Positions 7,612 to 12,861 of a DNA stretch of 12,861 nt are shown piece after piece. The notes beneath the pieces were generated by a model. That model saw only the letters and a list, made by a program, of their open reading frames with translations. It was not told the origin of the DNA and ran no database searches. The DNA lies in the NCBI GenBank assembly GCA_016183835.1, contig JACPDV010000709.1:1-12861 (forward strand). Reading direction: 5' to 3'. The position numbers were made by a program, and so were the translations under genes. Every line of letters starts with the position of its first letter. Positions within the stretch are counted from its first letter, which is position 1. This DNA is from Armatimonadota bacterium. Lineage in GTDB: Bacteria > Armatimonadota > UBA10988.

Positions 7612-8770
7612 ATGCGCGTCGCCTGGCTCCTCGGCACCTGGCCCAGCCCGACCGAGACCTTCCTCGCCCGCGAGATGGACGCCCTCGCACGCCAAGGCAT
7701 CGAGCTCCTCCCCTTCGCCTTCCGCCCCGGCCCGGACGGCCCCGCTCCGGGCGTACGCTACCGCCCCGCCGCCGGCCCCGCCTGTCCGCGCCTGCCGCGC
7801 CGGGTGGCCGGGGTGCTCGTCCGCGGACTGCTCCGCAAGCCGTCGCTCGGTCTCCGCTGGCTGCGCAACCTGCCTTTCGCGGTCTGGCTCCGCGACCGGC
7901 TGCGGGAGGAGCGCTGCGACCTGCTCCACGCCGCCTGGTGCGGCCTGCCGGCGATGACAGCCTGGCTCTGCCGGCAGCTCGGCGGCCCGCCGTACACGGT
8001 GGCGGGGCACGCCTACGACGTCTTCACCGCGCCCGAGGCGGCGGACGAGGCGCTGCTCGAGGCCGAAGGCGTGACCGTCTGCAACCGGGCGGCCGAGCAC
8101 GCGCTCGCCGCCCGTCTGCCGGCGCTGCGGCCGCGGCTGGCGTACAACCCGCACGGCATCCCGCTCGCCGACTGGCCGCGGAGGACGGCCGAACCGGTAG
8201 GGGCAGCGGTGATACTGGGCGTGGGGCGCTTGGTGGAGAAGAAGGGGTTCGACCAGCTCGTCAACGTGATCCCGTTCCTGCCGCGGGCCGGCCGGCCTTA
8301 CGTGCTGCGGATCCTGGGCGAGGGACCTGAGCGGGGCAAGCTTGAAGCCTTGGCGCGCGAACGGGGGGTGAACCTCGAGTTGCCCGGGCACGTCTCCGAA
8401 GGCGGTGTTCGCACATCCCTGGAGCAGGCGACGGCCCTGGTCCTGCCAAGCCGCGTGGACCGCCGCGGCGACCGCGACGGCGTGGCCAACGTGTTGCTCC
8501 GCGGGCACGCCGGTTCTGACCACCACGGCCAGCAGCGCGGGGGACGTGGTCACGGACGGCCAAACCGGCCTGCTCATAGCGCCCGACTTCAGTTCGCTGG
8601 TTACAGGCCTGACGAAGCTGCTCGGCGACGCCGACCTGCGCGGGCGCCTGGCCGACGCCGCACGGAAACGAGTGGAACAGGACTATGACACGGAAGTCAA
8701 TGCGGCTAGACTAGCCGCCTGGCTGCGGGCGGCTGCCCGCGGGGAAGAGGACAGCGTCGATGGCCGATGA
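7612..8770 (+). pseudogene. GT4-family glycosyltransferase with an internal frameshift that deletes the EAMA motif
   Basis: Sugar transferase of the GT4 (GT-B fold) family, with an opening typical of WcaL/AmsK-like exopolysaccharide transferases (WLLGTWPSPTETFLAREM). Start ATG 7612 has GGGGAG 8 bases upstream. The N-terminal acceptor domain and linker are intact. The donor domain begins with VGRLVEKKGFDQL and continues to DRDGVANVLL. There the frame is lost at 8499/8500: homology resumes one frame over at 8501 as AGTPVLTT and runs to the stop at 8768-8770. GT4 proteins normally have E-A-M-A between these parts. Loss of 11 bases from a sequence such as CTC-GAG-GCG-ATG-GCC-GCG would produce exactly what is seen. 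Adding 11 bases restores 390 codons, a normal GT4 length. The downstream frame ends overlapping the flippase start by 11 bases, as in an intact operon. It is either a recent pseudogene or a sequence/assembly error. Confidence 0.85.
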
Positions 8771-10433
8771 GAGCGGGCTGCCGCCCGAGCTGATGCCCGA
8801 GGGTCCGTCGCCGGGCGACGAGAGCCGCAGCTCGGGGCACCGCAAGGCGGGGCTGGCCGCGCTGGCGATCATGGCGGTCCAGTTCCTCGCGCGCATCGGC
8901 GGCTACATCCAGAAGAAGGTCCTGGCGCACTTCTTCGCCACCTCCAAAGAGGGCGACGCCGCCACGGGCATGCAGAAGGTCTTCGAGATCCTGACCTTCT
9001 TCGTCGAGGAGCTGCTCAGCCACACGGTCTTGCCGGTCTTCACGAGGGTGCGCGAAGAGGAAGGCGAGGCGGCGGCCTGGCGGATCGCCTCGATGGTCGG
9101 CACGCTGCTGGCGCTGCTGTTGGTCCTCGCCAGCGTGGCGGGGTGGTTCGGGGCCGACCTCCTGTGCCGGCTCGCCCTTAAGGGCTGGACGGACGACCTG
9201 GAGAAGTTCGACCTCACGGTGCGGCTGGTGCGCGTGTCCATGCTCGGGCTGCTCGTCACGTGCATGTCGCACCTGACCTACGTGCTGCTCAACGCCTACA
9301 AGCGGTTCGTCACGCCGGCGCTGGGTGACGTCTCCCAGAAGATCGGCATCGTGCTGGGCACGGCGGTGGTGTGCTACGGCTTCAGCGACCTGGGTCCGCT
9401 GGGCTTCGCCATCGGCTTCGCCATCGGCGGGCTGTTCAAGCTGCTCACGCACCTCTTCGCCCTCGGCTCGTCGCTCCGCATGGTGCGTCCCGGGCTGGAC
9501 CTGAAGGACCCGGCGATGCAGGAGCTGGGGCGGCTGACCCTGCCGCTCCTGCTCGGCACCATCGTCGGCAAGGGCCGCGACCTCTGGGAGCAGCGGCTGG
9601 CGTCGCAGATCAAGATCACCGGCAGCCTGGCGTCGCTCGACTACGCCCGCAAAGTGATGTGGATGCCGGTCAGCGTGATCCCGTTCGCGCTCGGCAAAGC
9701 GCTCTTCCCGTTCCTCACCGACTGGGCGCGCGGGGAGGACAAGGAGGGGGTGACCCAGGCGTTCCTTGGCGCCTCGCGGGTGATGGTCTTCGTCTTCCTC
9801 CCGCTGACCGTCCTCGGTGCGGTGCTGGGCCGGTCGGTGATCACCTTCCTCTACGTCGGCGGGAAGTTCGACAAGGGCTCGGTCGACCTCACCTATCCGC
9901 CGTTCCTAATCTACTGCCTGGGGTTCGTGTTCTACGCCCTGGAGATCATCGCGCTGCAGGTCTACTACGCCCACCGCGACACCAAGACCCCGTTCTACAA
10001 CGGGATGGTCGGCAGCACGATCCACATCCTGGTGGCCTGGCTCGCGGGGCTGGTGCTCGGGCTCAACAACGCAGGGATCGCGCTGGGTTTCGCGGTGGCC
10101 AAGGCGGCCAAGACCGTGCTCCTGTGGTGGCAGCTCCGCGACCGGCTGACCAGCTTCGAGCTGCCGCGGCTCGGCAGCCTGATCCTCAAGACCAGCTTGG
10201 CCAGCGCCGTGATGGCCGCTTGGCTTGTGTTCGCGCGAGAGGTCGCGCCGCGCTACCTGGACATCACCCGGGCATCGCGGGCGGCGCTCTTCATTGCCGG
10301 GGCCGGCGGCGTCGGGCTGGTGATCTTCTTCGTCGTGGCGGTCGTCCTGCGCGTTCCGGAGGTGGACCTGCTGATCAAGATGGTGGCACGGAGGCTGAAG
10401 CGGCGGAAGGAACGGCCCAATGGCGCGGCGTGA
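8760..10433 (+). CDS. murJ: MurJ/MVF-family polyprenyl-linked sugar flippase (divergent)
   Basis: Polytopic inner-membrane protein of 557 residues, slightly longer than E. coli MurJ (511). A hydrophilic N-terminus of about 30 residues precedes many hydrophobic helices (14 expected for the family) and a basic C-terminal tail. The MVF pattern is visible: RIGGYI, then about 20 residues to GDAAT, LPVFTRV at about 92-98, the YAxxxMxxPxxVIPFALG loop, and LYVGGKFDKGSVDLT near the third quarter. The family flips lipid II (MurJ) or other undecaprenyl-linked glycans across the membrane. By hand alignment to E. coli MurJ, Arg18 and Asp39 are kept (Arg45, Asp66), but Arg24 is Gln51, Arg52 is Leu/Thr (78/79), and Arg270 is Lys. 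Together with its position between two glycosyltransferase genes, this favours an exopolysaccharide role over housekeeping lipid II export. The gene symbol marks family only. ATG 8760 overlaps the preceding frame by 11 bases. Confidence 0.88.
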   Translation: MADESGLPPELMPEGPSPGDESRSSGHRKAGLAALAIMAVQFLARIGGYIQKKVLAHFFATSKEGDAATGMQKVFEILTFFVEELLSHTVLPVFTRVREEEGEAAAWRIASMVGTLLALLLVLASVAGWFGADLLCRLALKGWTDDLEKFDLTVRLVRVSMLGLLVTCMSHLTYVLLNAYKRFVTPALGDVSQKIGIVLGTAVVCYGFSDLGPLGFAIGFAIGGLFKLLTHLFALGSSLRMVRPGLDLKDPAMQELGRLTLPLLLGTIVGKGRDLWEQRLASQIKITGSLASLDYARKVMWMPVSVIPFALGKALFPFLTDWARGEDKEGVTQAFLGASRVMVFVFLPLTVLGAVLGRSVITFLYVGGKFDKGSVDLTYPPFLIYCLGFVFYALEIIALQVYYAHRDTKTPFYNGMVGSTIHILVAWLAGLVLGLNNAGIALGFAVAKAAKTVLLWWQLRDRLTSFELPRLGSLILKTSLASAVMAAWLVFAREVAPRYLDITRASRAALFIAGAGGVGLVIFFVVAVVLRVPEVDLLIKMVARRLKRRKERPNGAA

Positions 10434-10443
10434 CGCACGTTCT

Positions 10444-10541
10444 GCCGTAGGGGCGGGGCTTGCCCCGCCCGCGCCTGGCCGGTACCGATTGCCCACCGTT
10501 CACGGCGGCGGCACGGGCGGGGCGAGCCCCGCCCCTACGGC
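10444..10541. repeat. Pair of inverted REP-like palindromes
   Basis: Two 28-base units, 10444-10471 and 10514-10541, are reverse complements of each other with a single mismatch, separated by 42 bases. Each unit is itself a hairpin: GGGCGGGGC pairs perfectly with GCCCCGCCC around TT (10451-10470) or GA (10515-10534), flanked by the conserved tag GCCGTAG or CTACGGC. This is the organisation of REP/BIME-type elements. It lies in the 143-base gap between the flippase and the second glycosyltransferase. No REP-associated (RAYT) transposase is in the window. It may act as a transcript-stabilising or terminating structure. Confidence 0.85.
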
Positions 10542-11310
10542 CAACGGGGGCCGCCGCTCCGGGCGTGGGGTCTGAGATGTCCGCCCTCCGGGTGCTCGAG
10601 GTCCTGGAGGCCACCGAGGGCGGCACGCGCACGCACCTCCGCGACCTCGTGCTTGGGCTCGATCCCGACCGCTTCGCCGTGGACGTCGCCGTCAGCCAGC
10701 ATCGCGATCCGGACTTCGACCTGGACCTGGAACGCTTCACGGCTCGTGGCGTGGGTGTCCACCTGATCGAGATGCGCCGCGAGATCGCCGTCCTGCCCGA
10801 CTGGTGGGCGTACGGACGACTGCGCAGCCTGATCCGCCACGGCCGCTACGACATCGTCCACGGTCACAGCAGCAAGGGCGGGTTCCTGGCCCGGGCGGCG
10901 GCGCGCCGGTCGGGCGCGAAGGTGGTCTACACGGCCAACGCCTTCCGCTTCCAGTCGCCCGAGTGCCGCGGCCTCGAGCGGCGGATTGTCGTCGGTTTGG
11001 AGCGGCTGGCCGCGCGCTGGTGCGACGCGATCATCGCCGTGTCCGAGGGTGAGCGAGAGGCGGCCGTCGCCGCGGGGCTGCCGCCGCGCAAGATCGAGGT
11101 GATCGCCAACGGGATCGACGTGGCTGCGCTGGAGCAGCAGCCGGCGGAGGGTGGGCGCGAGGTGCTCGGCGTGCCCGAGGGTGTGCCGCTGGTCTTGACG
11201 ATCGGCCGGCGCGTGGAGCAGAAAGGCGACATCCACCTCCTCACGGCGTGGCCGGCCGTGCAGCGGCGGTTCCCCGAGGCGCACCTGGCGCTGGTGGGCG
11301 ACGGGCCGCT

Positions 11311-11454
11311 GTGGCCGATGCTGCAGGCGATGCCGCGATGCTGCAGGCGGTCCAGGACCGAGCTGCGGGCGATTTCGGAGCCCGAGACCTGGATCCCCAA
11401 CTGCGCCAAGATGCCGGCCATGCCCCGCAGCCCCGAGCCGGCGATCCCGATCGT
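11311..11454 (-). pseudogene. Antisense fragment resembling the MurC N-terminus (UDP-N-acetylmuramate--alanine ligase)
   Basis: On the minus strand, 48 codons read as a Mur-ligase N-terminal Rossmann segment. GIAGSGLRGMAGILAQLG matches the glycine-rich MurC pattern GIGGxGMSGxAxxLxxLG. VSGSE follows (MurC has VSGSD), then a spacing of S, V and RL residues, and finally RGIACSIGH where MurC has LGAxVxIGH. By eye the register matches MurC from the glycine loop to the IGH without gaps. It is far too short to function, having no ATP-binding or catalytic part. Both ends coincide with the points where GT4 homology stops (11311) and resumes (about 11457), so this is a foreign segment placed backwards inside the glycosyltransferase. 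The family is recognised from memory of motifs, not a search. Confidence 0.7.
11316..11349. repeat. 14-base direct repeat at the left junction of the murC-like fragment
   Basis: CGATGCTGCAGGCG occurs at 11316-11329 and again at 11336-11349 with a 20-base period, immediately inside the breakpoint where glycosyltransferase homology ends. Such a repeat could be a scar of slippage or template switching, or a cause of misassembly. Confidence 0.75.
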
Positions 11455-11694
11455 CGCGGCCGTGCGTGGCGACGGCGGTGGCAGGCTCGCGGGACGTGAT
11501 CGCGCCGGGGAGGACGGGCGTCCTGGTGCCGCCGGCGGATCCGGAGGCGCTGGCGCGGGCGCTGATCGGCTTGCTGTCGGATCCGGCGGGCGCGACGGCG
11601 CTGGGGCTGGCGGCGCGGAGTGTGGTCTTGGAGGAGTACACGGCGGAGCGGATGGTGGCGGTGACGACGGGGGTGTATGAGCGGGTGGCGGAGG

Positions 11695-11702
11695 GGAGGT
11701 GA
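11695..11702 (+). promoter_or_regulatory. Strong Shine-Dalgarno that fixes the GTG start at 11706
   Basis: GGAGGTGA, nearly fully complementary to the 16S rRNA tail, ends 3 bases before GTG 11706. It contains the TGA stop of the preceding glycosyltransferase frame, which is in the same frame, so no earlier start is possible and translation is probably coupled. Confidence 0.75.
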
Positions 11703-11705
11703 GGC

Positions 11706-12461
11706 GTGGGACTGGACCTTGTGGAGTTGGTCCTGCGGTTCGAAGAGGAGTTCGAGATCGCCCTCGATGACGAGGATGCGTCTGAGGCCACCACGGTCGG
11801 GGCGCTGTTCAACCTGATCTGCTGGGAGCTGGCTGCAGAGGGCCCTGACGGCTCATCGGACTCGACGCACTGCGTGCACCAGCGGGAGTTTCACGCGCTA
11901 CGGCGTGCGCTGGTGGGTCGAATGGGTGTCACGCGTTCCGCCGTCTCGCTCGATGCGCGGCTGGACGACCTGCTACCGGCCGGATCACGGCCCATGCAGT
12001 GGCGGCTGCTGGAAGAGGGCACTGGCGGACCGCTGCCGCCGCTGAGCCGCCCGGGAGTTGTGCCCCATGGTCCGCTGATCGGGTTGGGAGTGATGATGGT
12101 GCTGGTGCTGTGGAGCACCATCGAGCCGGTTTCAGGTCTGCTTCTGCTGCTGCTGGCTTGCCCGCTGTGGGCCGCAAGCGCCGTCGCGTCAAGGGTCTGG
12201 CCTGCGACCAGGCTGCCCCGGGAGGCCGAGACGGTGAGAAGCCTGGTGGGGTGGATGGCCGGCGGTCACGACCGCTGGCACAAGGCCGGATCGCGACGCG
12301 TTCAGCGGGTCCGGTTGCAGGCCCAAGGCCAGACTCGCCGGCGCTGGACCCGTGAGGAGGTCTGGGAACGGATGGTGGCGATCACCGTGGACCAACTGGG
12401 CATCAAACCGGAAGAGGTCAGGCAGGAGGCCCGCTGGGTGCAGGACCTGCGGATCGGTTGA
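11706..12461 (+). CDS. Membrane protein with split/permuted acyl-carrier-protein-like segments, function unknown
   Basis: 251 residues from GTG 11706. Residues 1-42 (GLDLVELVLRFEEEFEI, then TTVGALFNLI) look like helices II-IV of an acyl carrier protein. Residues 214-250 (WTREEVWERMVAI, then QLGIKPEEV, ending WVQDLRIG) look like ACP helix I and the loop leading to the cofactor site. The two halves are thus in reversed order, broken at the place where the phosphopantetheine serine sits in ACP (DSL). Here that position is Gly2 by alignment, so no attachment serine is evident. Residues 62-91 (LRRALVGRMGVTRSAV, then RLDDLLP) resemble another ACP first half, and ETVRSLVGWM at 175-184 another last helix. 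Two hydrophobic stretches (about 123-138 and 142-161) suggest a membrane hairpin. The gene follows the glycosyltransferase by 3 bases. I recall uncharacterised proteins of similar layout annotated as acyl carrier proteins, but cannot verify this. Its role is unknown. Confidence 0.75.
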   Translation: MGLDLVELVLRFEEEFEIALDDEDASEATTVGALFNLICWELAAEGPDGSSDSTHCVHQREFHALRRALVGRMGVTRSAVSLDARLDDLLPAGSRPMQWRLLEEGTGGPLPPLSRPGVVPHGPLIGLGVMMVLVLWSTIEPVSGLLLLLLACPLWAASAVASRVWPATRLPREAETVRSLVGWMAGGHDRWHKAGSRRVQRVRLQAQGQTRRRWTREEVWERMVAITVDQLGIKPEEVRQEARWVQDLRIG

Positions 12462-12476
12462 ATACCGCGGCCGATC

Positions 12477-12505
12477 TTGACGCCGTTCGCCTCCACAGGT
12501 AGAAT
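12477..12505 (+). promoter_or_regulatory. Sigma70-type promoter for tRNA-Asn
   Basis: -35 TTGACG at 12477-12482 and -10 TAGAAT at 12500-12505, separated by 17 bases; each box is one base off consensus. The -10 ends 12 bases before the tRNA. Confidence 0.8.
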
Positions 12506-12517
12506 CTCCTCACCCGA

Positions 12518-12589
12518 TCCTGGGTAGCTCAACGGCAGAGCGGGTGGCTGTTAACCACTAGGTTGGGGGTTCGAATCCCTCCCCAGGAG
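12518..12589 (+). tRNA. tRNA-Asn (anticodon GTT)
   Basis: A 72-base class I tRNA. The acceptor stem TCCTGGG pairs with CCCAGGA, with discriminator G at 12589. D-arm GCTCAACGGCAGAGC. The anticodon stem GGTGG/CCACT closes the loop CTGTTAA, giving anticodon GTT. The T-arm is GGGGG/CCCTC around TTCGAAT. The 3' CCA is not encoded. Confidence 0.97.
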
Positions 12590-12620
12590 CTCTCCCCACC
12601 CACCCCGCGCCCCACGCACA

Positions 12621-12666
12621 GCGGTTGAAACCGCCGCTGAAACCACGAAGTCCGCCTGCGCGGACT
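12621..12666. repeat. Tandem small hairpins downstream of tRNA-Asn, REP-like
   Basis: GCGGT (12621-12625) pairs with ACCGC (12630-12634) around TGAA. AGTCCGC (12649-12655) pairs perfectly with GCGGACT (12660-12666) around CTGC. The two hairpins lie between the convergent tRNA-Asn and the minus-strand gene tail. They could be an intergenic repeat family or a bidirectional transcription stop. No T-run is seen on the + side. Confidence 0.6.
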
Positions 12667-12675
12667 CCGTGCTGC

Positions 12676-12703
12676 TCACCGCTCACCGTTCACCGTTCAC
12701 CGA
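12676..12703. repeat. Four tandem heptamers TCACCGN
   Basis: TCACCGC, TCACCGT, TCACCGT and TCACCGA lie head to tail. The last copy contains the minus-strand stop codon (complement of 12697-12699) of the right-end gene, so variation in copy number could touch its 3' end. Confidence 0.8.
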
Positions 12704-12861
12704 TAGTGCCTCGCCAGCTCGCTGTGGTACTCGTTCCCCACCGTCGCGGCGTTGCGCTGGAGCCAGTCGCTCAGCTTGGCCGGGCAGGTGGGCGGCTCGC
12801 CGGACACCAGCAGGTCCTGCGACAACCCGGCGATCTCGTCCCAGGTGATCACCACGTCGCC
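12697..12861 (-). CDS. 3' end of a minus-strand gene, possibly SDR/NAD-dependent epimerase-like (start outside window)
   Basis: On the minus strand the frame is open from the window edge to a TGA at 12699-12697, giving 54 C-terminal residues. They read GDVVITWDEIAGLSQDLL, then VSGEPPTCPAKLSDWL, and end SELARHYR. The composition and codon pattern are those of a real coding region. The sequence resembles, from memory, the C-terminal tail of some NAD-dependent epimerase/dehydratase-family proteins (WDEIAGLM, LLVSDEPPTG, then LARHF). No dinucleotide-binding or catalytic motif is inside the window, so the family is tentative. Confidence 0.55.
   Translation of the reverse strand, partial: GDVVITWDEIAGLSQDLLVSGEPPTCPAKLSDWLQRNAATVGNEYHSELARHYR

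Larger units (their letters stand above)
10577..11702 (+). pseudogene. GT4-family glycosyltransferase interrupted by an antisense murC-like fragment
   Basis: A GT-B-fold sugar transferase. The N-terminal domain (VLEVLEATEGGTRTHL, then DIVHGHSSKGGFLARAA) and the start of the donor domain (TIGRRVEQKG, then HLALVGDGPL at about residues 236-245) are normal GT4 sequence, read from ATG 10577 with GGGG 6 bases upstream. From about 11312 the forward frame stops resembling the family. GT4 homology returns in another frame at about 11457 as RPCVATAVAGSRDVIAPG and continues to the stop at 11700-11702. The segment that should hold the A-D-x-F-V-L-P-S strand and the E-x7-E/EAMA donor-binding motif is missing, replaced by about 145 bases. 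The donor site is therefore destroyed as the sequence stands. The final TGA forms part of the ribosome-binding site of the next gene. It is a pseudogene or a chimeric assembly; both halves separately are convincing. Confidence 0.85.

Noticed and set aside
8480..8510. Programmed ribosomal frameshift as the reason for the frame change in the first glycosyltransferase.
   Set aside because: No slippery sequence or downstream structure is evident, and four conserved codons are missing, which slippage would not explain.
6145..8577. Long minus-strand open frame opposite glgC, tRNA-Leu and the first glycosyltransferase.
   Set aside because: It runs through a tRNA gene and opposite well-supported genes and has low-complexity composition. 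It is another GC-bias shadow.
9371..10450. Alternative + frame inside the flippase gene.
   Set aside because: Its Arg/Gly/Ala-rich translation has no membrane or domain pattern; the overlapping frame encodes the membrane protein.
12095..12121. Perfect 8-base inverted repeat (ATGGTGCT ... AGCACCAT) within the ACP-like membrane protein gene.
   Set aside because: It lies in the coding region of a hydrophobic segment made of similar codons. There is no sign of regulatory function, and it is probably chance.
1..12861. CRISPR arrays, prophage, insertion sequences, origin or riboswitch.
   Set aside because: I saw no regularly spaced direct repeats, transposase, integrase, phage structural genes or conserved riboswitch core in this window.

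Overview
This is a high-GC bacterial chromosomal window, with GC-biased codon third positions throughout. It is compatible with a metagenome-derived or poorly sampled lineage. I cannot place it taxonomically from sequence alone. The two tRNA promoters look like ordinary sigma70-type promoters. There are no plasmid, phage, insertion-sequence or CRISPR hallmarks. All confidently called genes are on the + strand except a gene tail at the extreme right end.

Layout. (1) 2-6199+: the C-terminal part of an RND efflux pump permease (cut by the window start), then a 1,199-residue soluble multi-sensor histidine kinase (PAS and GAF domains), then a stand-alone receiver response regulator. glgC (6196-7431) follows with a 4-base TTGA overlap. 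The 15, 9 and -4 base spacings suggest one transcription unit linking efflux, environmental or redox sensing and glycogen precursor synthesis. (2) 7433-7590: tRNA-Leu(CAA) with its own promoter and a strong downstream hairpin. (3) 7612-11702: an envelope or polysaccharide cluster of a GT4 glycosyltransferase, a divergent MurJ/MVF-family lipid-linked-sugar flippase, and a second GT4 glycosyltransferase. A pair of inverted REP-like palindromes lies between the flippase and the second transferase. (4) 11706-12461: an odd membrane protein made of acyl-carrier-protein-like pieces in permuted order. (5) 12477-12589: tRNA-Asn(GTT) with a near-consensus promoter. Small hairpins and a heptamer tandem repeat follow, and then the 3' end of a minus-strand gene.

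The most striking observation is that both GT4 genes are broken in the same functional stretch, the one encoding the conserved E-A-M-A-x-G segment of the GT4 nucleotide-sugar site. In the first, an apparent 11-base loss removes exactly this motif and shifts the frame. In the second, about 145 bases are replaced by an antisense fragment that reads, on the minus strand, like the N-terminus of the peptidoglycan ligase MurC. This may be genuine rearrangement or an assembly artefact at a sequence shared by paralogous glycosyltransferases, and raw reads would decide. The second notable item is the split, permuted acyl-carrier-like membrane protein at 11706-12461, which lacks the usual phosphopantetheine serine.
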